A stretch of DNA of 64,000 nt. Source: Pinus tabuliformis (lineage: Eukaryota; Streptophyta; Pinopsida; Pinales; Pinaceae). A model generated the notes under the pieces. It worked only from the letters and a program-made list of their open reading frames with translations. It had not been told where the DNA came from and searched no databases. Below, in pieces: positions 55,209-64,000 of the stretch. Position 1 is the first letter of the stretch, and the number at the start of each line of letters is the position of its first letter. The DNA lies in NCBI GenBank assembly GCA_031772625.1, contig CM062818.1, positions 1,682,616,167 to 1,682,680,166 on the forward strand. Direction: 5' to 3'. The translations under genes and the position numbers were made by a program.

Positions 55209-57284
55209 ATGGGGGTCACTAGCACGAGGAACACAATGCTCTCCCTCTGCAACCACAACATCTACATTCATCGACTTTCCTTCCGCACTTTGAGCGCCCC
55301 TGCAGACACGCGCATTAAAACACTCTGTCGCACCAACAGACTTCAAGAGGCACTGGACACCTTCAAGCACCTGCTTTCACCTAAATCTACATCCATCCCC
55401 TCTCTAATCACCTGCAATGTCTTGTTAAGTAGCCTACTTCGACTGAATCAACATGAGTCAGTGTTCTCTGTTTACAAACTTATGATTGAAGGCGACATTA
55501 TTCCAGATCTCAGAACTTTGAACATTATCATCAATTGTCATTGTGAAACAGGTAAAATGGATTATGCATTGAAAGTGTTTGAAGGAATGGGAGAACATGG
55601 GTATGTTGCAGATGTTGTAACCTTCAGTACCCTCATCAAAGGGCTTTGCAGGAAATTCAGAATCGAGGAATCTGTCAAGCTTTTCAACCAAATGATTATC
55701 AAACGACAAGTTCCTGATATTTTTACTTATAATACCCTAATATGCGGGCTCTGCAAGACCGGTAAATCCCACGAAGCGTTCGGGTTGTTAGCTGTTATGC
55801 TGCAAAAGGGCCATAAGCCTGACACATCCACATTTAACTCGTTCATGGATCGACTATGCAAAGAAAGTAAGCTCCAAGAAGTCAAGAAACTATTGTATCT
55901 GATGATAAAAGAGGGTTGTAATCCCGATGTTATTACATACAGTATACTTATTAACGGTTTATGTAAAGAAGGCAAGTTGGATGAGGCGTGGGAGCTCTTC
56001 TATGAAATGTCTGAGAGAAACATATGCCCTAATGTTGTAACATACAGTGTGCTTATTGATGGTTTATGTAAGGAAGGCAAGTTGGCTGAGGCGAGGAAGC
56101 TCTACTCTGAAATGTCTGCCAAAAACATATCCCCTGATGTGGTCACGTCCAATGCGCTTATTGATGGTTTATGTAAGGAAGGCAAGTTGGACGAGGCGAT
56201 GAAGTTCTTCTCTGAAATGCCTGAAAAAAACATATCCCCTGATGTGGTCACGTCCAATGCGCTTATTGATGGTTTATGTAAGGAAGGCAAGTTGGACGAG
56301 GCGATGAAGTTCTTCTCTGAAATGCCTGACAAAAACATATCCCCTAATGTGGTCACGTACAGTGCGCTTATTGATGGTTTATGTAAGGAAGGCAAGTTGG
56401 ACAAGGCGACGAAACTCTTCTCTCATATGTCTGAGAAAAACATATCACCTAATGTGGTCACATACAATGCACTTCTTCATGGTTTATGTAAGGAAGGCAA
56501 GTTGGATAAGGCAAGGAAGCTCTTCTCTGAAATGTCAGGGAGGAACATCGGCCCAAATATTGTCACATACAACTCTCTTATTCATGGTTTATGTAACAAA
56601 GGCAAGTTGGATGAGGCAAAGAAGCTTTTCTATGAAATGTCTAACAGAAACATTTGCCCTAACCTTGTCACATACAATGCACTTATCAATGGCTTATGTA
56701 AGGAAAGGCAATGGCAGGAGGCCACCAGAGTGCTTCACGATATGCTAAACAAAGGGTGCAATCCAGATGTTATCACATACAACACTGTTATTGATGGTCT
56801 TGGCAAAGAAGGCAAGCTTCAGGAAGCTCTCGGGTTATTAGATGTTATGGTGAAAATAGGCATTCCACCTAATCAAATAACATACAGTACACTTATAAAT
56901 GGATTTTGCAGAGCGGATAAGCCGGAGAAGGCAGAGGAGCTTCTTCGAGAGATGCCAGAGAAAGGTTGCAGGCCTGATTTAGTTAGTTATAATACATTAA
57001 TACACGGGCTTTGCAAGCATAATAGGATAGACGAAGCTCACCAGATCTTCTATGAGATGCAAGGCCAGGGTCAGAGCCCTGATATTATCACATACACCAC
57101 ATTGATGAATGGACTCTGCAGAGTGGGTAACCTGAAGGAGGCAATAAAATTATTCGAACAGATGAAAGACAGAGGTCATGGGCCTGATATGATTCCATAT
57201 GCCACCATCATGGACGCACTATGCAAGGAAGGCACACCCCAAAACGCCAATAGAATATTGGATGAGATCTTGAAAAAAGTTTGA
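55209..57284 (+). CDS. RF-like P-class PPR protein, 691 residues
   Basis: Intronless. Residues 1-66 begin MGVTSTRNTMLSLCN and SFRTLS: Arg/Ser-rich with no acidic residue in the first 30, as in a mitochondrial targeting peptide. Residues 67-661 are 17 perfect 35-residue P-type repeats with no spacing error, then a partial 18th ending LDEILKKV. Such proteins bind organelle RNA one base per repeat; restorer-of-fertility-like members silence or process mitochondrial transcripts. The code residues (the residue after TY and the one before the last) read, for repeats 1-17: ND ND SD ND ND SN SD ND NN SN NN NN ND NN SD ND TD. By the published code this favours a U/C-rich target with A at repeats 6 and 10 and G at 3, 7, 15 and 17. 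Repeats 7-11 are near copies of each other. There is no DYW or E domain. The subgroup assignment is inference from repeat style and the paired copy; mitochondrial location is likely but unproved. Confidence 0.92.
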   Translation: MGVTSTRNTMLSLCNHNIYIHRLSFRTLSAPADTRIKTLCRTNRLQEALDTFKHLLSPKSTSIPSLITCNVLLSSLLRLNQHESVFSVYKLMIEGDIIPDLRTLNIIINCHCETGKMDYALKVFEGMGEHGYVADVVTFSTLIKGLCRKFRIEESVKLFNQMIIKRQVPDIFTYNTLICGLCKTGKSHEAFGLLAVMLQKGHKPDTSTFNSFMDRLCKESKLQEVKKLLYLMIKEGCNPDVITYSILINGLCKEGKLDEAWELFYEMSERNICPNVVTYSVLIDGLCKEGKLAEARKLYSEMSAKNISPDVVTSNALIDGLCKEGKLDEAMKFFSEMPEKNISPDVVTSNALIDGLCKEGKLDEAMKFFSEMPDKNISPNVVTYSALIDGLCKEGKLDKATKLFSHMSEKNISPNVVTYNALLHGLCKEGKLDKARKLFSEMSGRNIGPNIVTYNSLIHGLCNKGKLDEAKKLFYEMSNRNICPNLVTYNALINGLCKERQWQEATRVLHDMLNKGCNPDVITYNTVIDGLGKEGKLQEALGLLDVMVKIGIPPNQITYSTLINGFCRADKPEKAEELLREMPEKGCRPDLVSYNTLIHGLCKHNRIDEAHQIFYEMQGQGQSPDIITYTTLMNGLCRVGNLKEAIKLFEQMKDRGHGPDMIPYATIMDALCKEGTPQNANRILDEILKKV

Positions 57285-58138
57285 TACTTGTGTTGTGACA
57301 TTAAGTTGTAAATAAAAGCTTCTGTAACGATATTGCTGAAATGCACCTCGCAAGATTTAGTAAAAGGGAGTAAATTGCAGTTGATGAAGTACAGGGATGA
57401 CTTTGGTAATAATGCACTATCTGAAACAGGTATGGTGGCTGAGTTGATCAAGTGGTACACGTGGAATTTCAATAAGAGTGCATGAGGTGTTTAATGTTAG
57501 GAGAGGACGTTACAAATCATAGGAGTGGTGAGTTACAAATTGATCTGATATTTTCTTAGTCATGACATTGTTTCAAAGGTTGTTAATAGATTGATAAGGA
57601 TTTCAAAAATATTATACGAAGTGTTAGACTTTTCTTCAGTTTATATTGTCTGAATTGTCTGTCTGAAGTGGTCCTGAGGAAGCGTTTTATCGTAGTTAGT
57701 ATTTAGCAAATCGCTTCCAATAGTCGCAACTTCTAATGTAGGCAAAACAGATGGACTTACTGTAATAGCACCTATTAGTATAAGACTTGCCGGCAGCCAT
57801 ATAAAATACTATCAAGTCAGTTTTATGCGTGAAAATTGATGAACTGGGTTAGGTCTACTCATGGCTTGCTCTACCAGTTGGTGAGTTACTATTGCTGAAT
57901 TGTTCATGGTTAGTTTTAGGTAAAAACTAAAATAGATGGTTGATCAATCGGCTGTCAAACGCATTTAGTAATTAATTTTGTTTGAGAGTTTGACATTAAT
58001 TATCACTTTCCCTGAGGTCATGTAATTTATTAAGATTCACTCTAATAAATGTGACCTGGCAACATGGGGATTTGCTTCACTAGGTTTGGTATTATTGCAT
58101 TGAAGGTAGTTTGACTGTATGAACACTATGTACTTTAG
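57285..58138 (+). other. PPR 3' region, nearly identical in both arms
   Basis: It contains the likely 3' untranslated region. The first 500 bp differ from the left arm at only a few positions, fewer than many parts of the PPR coding region. Confidence 0.5.
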
Positions 58139-58324
58139 AGGCTACGTGGCAAAACAGTCTACAAGAACAGCATGAGAGTATGGAGGCAGAGATAGGGCAT
58201 TATTCACAGTATGATGGCAGAGATCGGACATACTTTGTGGCTATGTCATGATTTAACTGTCCTAATTAGTTGCATGCATATATGAAACTCGAATGGCAGT
58301 ACACAATGATCAAAACCTTACTGT

Positions 58325-58575
58325 AGATTCACTTCTCACAGGCTGTTAAGTTCAACTAGTTTAACTTCCTCTGCATGGCTAATGTGCAATACTAGCTCGA
58401 AGCTTTGCTTCTTACAGGACATATGATTAGAATATACAGAAATTTGGATTCACAGGTCACTGTCACAGGCTGTTAAAATCAATTAGTTTAACTTCCTCTG
58501 CATGGCCAATGTGCAATACTAGTCTAAGCTTTGCTTCTTACAGGAAATATGATTAGAATATACAGAAATTTGCTT
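58325..58575. repeat. 119-bp tandem duplication, right arm
   Basis: Mirror of 10455-10700, sharing AGTTTAACTTCCTCTGCATG and AAGCTTTGCTTCTTACAGGA. Confidence 0.75.
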
Positions 58576-59019
58576 CTGCCACTAGTTGGTGAATATAGTC
58601 TTTGCTGGAAGTGAACACCGTCAGATTTGTCTACTATATATTGCACTAGACATATGATTTGCAATCCCGTGTTTTTTCGTTTCTAGTCTTCAATGGGTGT
58701 GGCTTGGGGAACTTTGATTCCAATAGCTTTGGGATCTCAGAAATAGTATAGCTCAGTATATATTTATAATATTATTTGGGATGAAAATTGAAATGTTTGG
58801 TTTGCTTAATGCGAAATGCCAGGGAGCAACATCTACAAGAATTAAAGATAAGTGTCCTTCAAGAATTAGTCAACAGGAATGACAGGTATTGATCAGCTAT
58901 TGATCTGTTGTCTTCATTCAAAATGAAATCCAATTTTATTATTTTACATCATAGGATTCTTATTGAAATGTGAGAATTCCAATAAAGAAAGATATAATTT
59001 CTGGATTTTTTTATGTTTT

Positions 59020-59240
59020 TGTCGTATCCTATCATATTGTAATTTTATATAATCCAGAGGAGAACTTGCAAATTTGGTGAAACATGGAAATTCCATACAA
59101 AGAACGAAGTTCAGGATGGGTAGGTATGACCTATCATATTGTAATTTTATATAATCCAGACGAGAACTTGCAAATTTGGTGCCACATGGAAATTCCATAC
59201 AAAGAACGAAGTTCAGGATGGGTAGGTATGAATGTCTTGG
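59020..59240. repeat. 103-bp tandem duplication, right arm
   Basis: Mirror of 9810-10020, sharing GAAATTCCATACAAAGAACG and TTCAGGATGGGTAGGTATGA. Confidence 0.75.
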
Positions 59241-59457
59241 ACCGCTCACTGCTCTCGGTTTGTAGTGGATCTTTTTTGTTTGCATCAATTTAGTGATCTC
59301 ATTTACATTTAATGCCGAGATTTTCCTTTTTATTATCGCATTTGTCTTTTTACCCATTGCATAAGTTATGTTCTGCACATGGTTTTGATTTGAAATGCAG
59401 CCTGAGTTCTATAATGAATGCCAGGAGAAATATAGCCCTGCCATTAATATTGTTTCT

Positions 59458-60549
59458 AAAGATTACTCAACCGGCTTTCTTGCATCCACAGCTTCCTTCA
59501 ACTCTAACCATTTGTGGCATGTGCTATCTTTAGGTTTGATTACATCCTATTATGGCATTTCTTAAAAGGATAATTTGCTCATGTATTCTTGCTCTTATCA
59601 TTATTTACTGCATGCAGAATGAGAAGGACGTGCAACTATGGTGCCATCTTTAAATTCTATCATCCTCAACTGGTACGTTAGTTCCAATGCACGGGTCACC
59701 AGTTTTCTCCAACAACTCCTAGTTCTCATCCCCACTCGGGAAGTCTGCCATCATGGTCAATGCCTAGGGTGTCTTTATATAAAACCCTTGTTGGCAAGGC
59801 CTTTCTAGTCACGCACCAGTGATCCCTCCCCTCCGAGTAGTGTTGGTTTCCCACCGGATTACTTCTCCTGTAAGCAATTGCTGTTTAACTGTTCGTACTA
59901 TTTGGCTATTATTGTTGTTAATTGCATGACCTTTATTTTGCCTTGGAAATTTTATAAAATTTCAATTTTGTCTGGCATACCAATTAGGCAGGCCAATTCT
60001 CTTTGTGATCGGTACCTCTGGCAATTTTAATTTCCCAAGCTGAGATTTGTTTGCAGCTTGCTTTGGCATGCTTTTTTTTTTCTTATGGTTTTGAATGCGT
60101 GATTCTTGAATCCGTGTGAAATAATTTGTGACATGTGTTACTTTTCCGGATGCTAGATCTATTGGGTAGTGCTTTGTACCTGTTACAATATACGAAGAGG
60201 ACTAATAAGTCTCATGGCATGTATTACTTACAATGCATTTTCTTATTAGACATCATCAAATACTTGAATATTTAGGCTCTTCTGTCCAAATTGTAGTAGG
60301 TAAAACAACTATTATCTTGATCTATGTCTTGTTAGATCTTGTAGCAATCATCTTGATTTACAAGTTGACATGGCTAAGCGTCTCAATCAAAGAGGACATC
60401 ATTTAGAGACAGGGCCCTTTTTTTCAATTGACGTTTTTACATTGGTAGCAAGGGCAGGCAGGTTCAATTTTGGTTAGCATTAGCAGCAAGCAATAAATAA
60501 GACATTGTTTAGCATCTGGTTCCATCCCTCAATTCCAGCAGCCATTTCT
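59458..60549. other. 1.09-kb segment present only in the right arm
   Basis: It is bounded by the direct repeat TTTCT (59453-59457 and 60545-60549). The left arm joins the two flanks with one TTTCT. Its last third (60150-60480) is a diverged tandem copy of 60552-60880. That and the short repeat at the ends suggest the left arm lost the segment by a microhomology-mediated deletion rather than the right arm gaining an element. No transposon ends are visible. Confidence 0.7.
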
Positions 60550-60880
60550 GGAAAGTATGTTTGGGTAGTGCTTCGTACCTGTTATAGTATAGGATGAGGA
60601 CTAATAAGTGTCAAGACATGTATTGGTTACAATGCAATTTTTTATTAGACATCTTCAAATACTTCAATATTTAGACTCTGCTGTCCAAATTGTAACTGCT
60701 AAAACAACTATTATCTTGATCTCTGTCTTCTTAGATCTTGGAGCAATCATATTGATCTACAAGTTGACATGGTTAAGTGTCTCAATCGAAGAGGACATCA
60801 TTTAGAGACTGGTCCCTTTTTTTCGGTCGACGTTTTTACATTGGTAGCAAGGGCAGGCAGGTTCAATTTTGTCTCCATTC
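60150..60880. repeat. About 330-bp tandem duplication with spacer
   Basis: Units at about 60150-60480 and 60552-60880 share GACTAATAAGT, AAAACAACTATTATCTTGAT, AATCAAAGAGGACATCATTT-like text and TTTTTACATTGGTAGCAAGG. The left arm has one unit (about 9290-9580). No protein is recognised in either. Confidence 0.7.
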
Positions 60881-61224
60881 CACCTGGATGCCCAAACACA
60901 GGGCCTCCAACTTTGCAATCGCCGTCAAGCAAAACCTAGAGGGAAAGTATGTTTATGAAAAGGTGTGGTCATTGTAAAGATCACTGACAGAAAATCTGTC
61001 GTGACATGTACATACCATAATTCTAAGGAGAGGAGCATTCCCTCACCAAATTGTTCCTTGATCGTCTCGGTGTACCCTTATAACCTGTACGATTTTGTGT
61101 GTTTCTTCATTCACTCTTGCTTTATCCAAAAAACCCAAAGGGAAATTGTGTTCATCGAAAGGCATGGTCAACTAGAATCTCAGTTCTACATAAAGACACT
61201 GACAGGGAATTTGTCATGACATGT

Positions 61225-61520
61225 ACATACCGTAATTCTAAGGAGAGGATCATTCGCACATCAAATTGTTCCTTGATCTTCTTGGTCTAGTAAGATTTTG
61301 CATGTTTCTTCCATCCTGTCCTCCACTGTTTCTTAGAGGATCATTCGCACACCAAGTTGTTCCTTGATCTTCTTGGTCTAGTAATATTTTGCATGTTTCT
61401 TCCATCCTGTCCTTCATTTTTTCTTTATCGAATTGGGAGTATATCATTTACCTTCATTTCTTCTTTATCCAATTGGGAGTATATCGTTTACCTGATCTGG
61501 GTTTCATGTTGACAATGTTT
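61225..61520. repeat. Local tandem repeats, rearranged relative to left arm
   Basis: GAGGATCATTCGCACA with TTGTTCCTTGATCTTCTTGG occurs twice (about 61245 and 61337), and TTCTTTATCCAATTGGGAGT-like text twice (about 61428 and 61460). The left arm's matching place (8576-8850) is organised differently. Confidence 0.65.
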
Positions 61521-62086
61521 AATGTGCTTCTATAGTTACCTTGCTGCATGCCAGCCTATATTTCTACATTTTCTGTGGGTGAAGTGTTATAGTTATAGTT
61601 TTTATTCCTTTTCTCCTATTTAGGTATTCATACCTTTGTGATAAGAGTTTTAGTGGCACATCTAAGAGCTACTCTTATATGTACCCTTATAAGATGTTTG
61701 ATATATAAAGTGCATGCTGCATTTTGACTGTGTCTTGAAAGTAGTCTAATTTGTAACAATATTATCAGACCCAGACCAAACCAGTAAGAACTGGCCAGTT
61801 CAACTAGTTGGAGGGCAAAACTGTTTTGGTCCGGTGAACCATACGGTTTTTGGCTGGTTCGGTACTAAATCGGCCCATTCTTGTATGGATCGGTCTTGTA
61901 CAATGCTATCAAGCAGGGTTGGAATTTTGATTTCTCTTTACTTGTCATATACATTTTTTCGACGTTTTAGGTCTTTATTCTTCCTTTCAAAAACCGTTGT
62001 TTAAAATTTTTCCCTTCAAGAGTGATGCTTTTAAAATAAATTAACCCTTTACCAATAAAGGTTTTATTAAAAAATTACCTTTCAAT

Positions 62087-63190
62087 CATAGTTTTCAAAA
62101 ATGGCCCAGCTAACCGGTTACCGGTCTAACCGGCCGGTTAGCAGGCCCACCGGTTGAAACCCGCCAAAAAACTCGGTCAGAGGGGTGACTTCACCAAATT
62201 TTGCAGCTAACCTGTCCTAACCGGACGGTTTAAGACGGAACCGGCCGGTTAGGAGGCACGCCCACCGTGAGCCCAAAAAGCGACTTTTTGACAGGGTTTT
62301 AGGGGTTTTGGAGGGAAACTAACGGTGCTTTCCCTCCAAAAACACCATCTCCAAGCCTTTAAGAGGCCCTTCTCCCTCTCATTTGTCTCACACATCTCAT
62401 TTGGAGTGTTTGTGAATTTGCTTGGAAGCTTGAAGAGTGTTGAGTTTTTGCTATAGTGGAACAACATAGTTTAAGCTAAGTAGTAGTCATCATGCCTCCA
62501 AAAGCCAGAGACACTGCATGGGCTCATTGTGATATGATTGATGGCAAAATGATTTGCAAATATTGCCAAAAATCCATTGAAGGAGGGGGTATTAACAGGT
62601 TCAAACAACACTTGGTTGGGATAGGAGGCCATGTAAATCCATGTGGAGCACCAAATGAAATAATAGGGCATATTAGGGCAGAATACGTTCAGAAGTTTGA
62701 GACTCAAGTCACTGAACCAATAGAGAAGTTTGTGACTGCAAAGTTTGGGAGTCGAGACTCAACCAACTGAGTTTGATCATGATGACTCATGAGAAGTTTC
62801 AAGTGATAATGTTGATCACTATTATCATATATGTAGACTTGAGTCTTGTAGTAGGCCACTGGCCCCATAGTTTGTAGGCTTTGTTTTTGCACTCTAGAGG
62901 CCACTTAGAGCCTCATTGCTTATGTATTTTGTCGATGATATGTATTGCACTCGGTGCCATTTTGATATATTCACCTTTACATGGTATATAAATGAACAAT
63001 CTTTGCATATTTTGTCTCTATTGGCTTGGAATCATGGTTTTAAATCTTAAAAATAGTTTCTTCATTGAAAATAAATTATTTAATCTATTTTTCTAAAACC
63101 AGTTCGTTTAGACCAAACCAGTCCCGATTAGATCAGTTTCGGTCGGTAAACCAGTTCATTAGGTGGACAGGTCTGGTTCTAAAAACACTG
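62087..63190 (+). mobile_element. hAT DNA transposon, non-autonomous, right-arm copy
   Basis: A 1104-bp mirror copy of 6872-8008. The 8-bp target duplication CTTTCAAT is intact on both sides (62079-62086 and 63191-63198), the exact complement of the left-arm duplication, so it is the same insertion event. The subterminal regions are dense in CCGG motifs. The only ORF is the BED finger at 62492-62770. Confidence 0.85.
62492..62770 (+). CDS. BED-type zinc-finger protein of hAT element
   Basis: Again 92 residues from a true ATG: MPPKARDTAWAH, then MICKYCQKSIEGGGINRF and a QHLVGIGGH segment. The metal-binding Cys and His residues are kept, as is the length. Eleven residue differences from the left-arm copy are spread over the protein. 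No transposase catalytic domain follows; the ORF stops 9 bases after GSRDS, the same point as in the left arm. Confidence 0.6.
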   Translation: MPPKARDTAWAHCDMIDGKMICKYCQKSIEGGGINRFKQHLVGIGGHVNPCGAPNEIIGHIRAEYVQKFETQVTEPIEKFVTAKFGSRDSTN

Positions 63191-63683
63191 CTTTCAATAA
63201 CACAATTATGTTAAAAAAATTCACATTTTTATGATAAGATAAGAAAAAACAAAATGACCATAACAAACAAATGACTTATTGAATTCTGAATCTTGGTTTA
63301 AAATTATATGGAACACTCACAATAAAATATTCATAACTCTAAAATCAAATGTCCTGGACCAGGGCATGCCATAGCATTTGTATATATAAGGTATGACTAA
63401 GGAGATCTTATGTGACATGTAAGATGACCAACAAAGTAAAACTATAAGATGGTCTATCCCCCTATTGTCTCCACAATCATAATAACATGGAATCAATATG
63501 GAGGTCCACGATGGAGAGTTTGAAGTCAAGCAACCACAATGTATTAAAAGTTTTTTAATATTTCATAAGTGGCAGTAGATGTTGTTCTTCATGAGCCGAT
63601 CTTTCAGAGCTTTTAAGGGATGTTGAGACACTAAAGATCTGGTGCAAACTATAGTTGAATCGACACTTCCATTGTTCCAAACA

Positions 63684-64000
63684 ATGTAAACTTTGAAACG
63701 GAACTGATATTGTTACCTGTTTTGTAGAGATAGCAAAAAAGTGACCCGATTTTGAAAAAGGGTGATGCAGAACACACATGTTTTTTTTAAAGCATAGTTT
63801 TTGGCACTTTAATTTTTTTTATATACATTGCATTTTAGAATGGTAGTGATTTTCATGCTAATTTTAAAAAGTGGTTATTCTGCATCAGACCCTTTTTTTA
63901 AAAGACCTATTTTTTGACTTTAAATTTTCTAATGTATGAAATGTAAATAATTATTTCCTAAATTTAATAATTTTGGAAGTAGTTTTCTTCTTCATATTTT
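63684..64000. other. Flank outside the right arm, no gene
   Basis: Homology with the left arm stops near 63683. The remaining sequence is AT-rich with T and A runs, and no gene is seen. Confidence 0.6.

Larger units (their letters stand above)
58139..59445 (+). pseudogene. Candidate exons of an unidentified gene
   Basis: Three short coding-like blocks with splice signals: from 58139 (after TTTAG; text EATWQNSLQEQHESMEAEIG, then HYSQYDGRDRT), 58823-58885 (after TGCCAG; text EQHLQELKISVLQELVNRND; donor CAG|GTATTG) and from 59401 (after AAATGCAG; text PEFYNECQEKYSPAI). The first two are Gln/Glu-rich helices. All three have counterparts in the left arm, where the last acceptor is lost. I do not recognise a family and cannot show that they form one transcript. 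They could also be untranslated exons read through from the PPR gene. Confidence 0.3.
54156..63683 (+). repeat. Right arm of large inverted duplication
   Basis: Reverse complement of 6380-14955, with all shared landmarks in mirrored order. It is about 950 bp longer, mostly because of the segment at 59458-60549. The core just 3' of the PPR gene is almost identical to the left arm (only a few differences in 500 bp by eye); the hAT end and the promoter repeats are more diverged. Confidence 0.93.

Noticed and set aside
55458-56404. Antisense open frames over the PPR genes
   Set aside because: They mirror the sense repeats; the repetitive GLCKEGKL text simply lacks stops in an antisense frame.
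60608-60977. Possible small membrane protein (IILISVFLDLGAIILIYKL)
   Set aside because: The frame starts within a tandem-duplicated non-coding segment, and the sister unit at 60150-60480 does not keep it open.

Overview
The window looks like intergenic DNA from a large seed-plant genome. The evidence is plant-type splice sites, a restorer-of-fertility-like PPR gene, a KUP/HAK/KT potassium-transporter remnant, and nested Ty1/Copia, Ty3/Gypsy, LINE and hAT elements in AT-rich DNA. A conifer or other gymnosperm would fit the slow decay and long intergenic stretches, but I cannot prove that from sequence alone. Probably only one long host gene is intact: the 691-residue PPR gene at 55209-57284 (+).

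The main architecture is a large inverted duplication. The left arm (about 6380-14955) and right arm (about 54156-63683) carry the same order in opposite orientation: a hAT element with a BED zinc-finger ORF, several local tandem duplications, possible exons of an unidentified gene, a PPR gene, its promoter and a tRNA-derived SINE-like head. The right PPR copy is open from end to end. The left copy is split by a small deletion. Both keep the same number of 35-residue repeats, but the predicted RNA-contacting residues differ in most of the repeats.

The spacer of about 39 kb between the arms is layered. From left to right it holds: two tandem internal regions and two LTRs of a small gag-protease-only Copia element (14956-21122), which abuts broken exons of a KUP potassium transporter (21123-22518); fragments of a small unidentified host gene family (24.4-26.2 kb, 44.9-45.2 kb and 47.8-48.7 kb); and a three-level nest. 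In the nest a minus-strand LINE interrupts one member of that gene family, a Copia element (26525-42880, target-site duplication GTAAA) sits in the LINE, and a Gypsy-type element (30004-40103, target-site duplication TGGAC, tRNA-Asp-type primer site) sits in the Copia integrase. The Gypsy-type element carries a piece of a host TM9SF (nonaspanin) gene. By eye its LTRs differ by about 2% and the Copia LTRs by about 3-3.5%, which agrees with the nesting order.

A second, plus-strand LINE remnant lies at 45.6-47.3 kb, a LINE RNase H fragment at 51.4-51.8 kb, and a repeat array with inverted termini at 52.96-53.89 kb. The first 6.4 kb has no convincing gene and is rich in short direct duplications. 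All identity figures are estimates made by eye; no alignment or database search was run.
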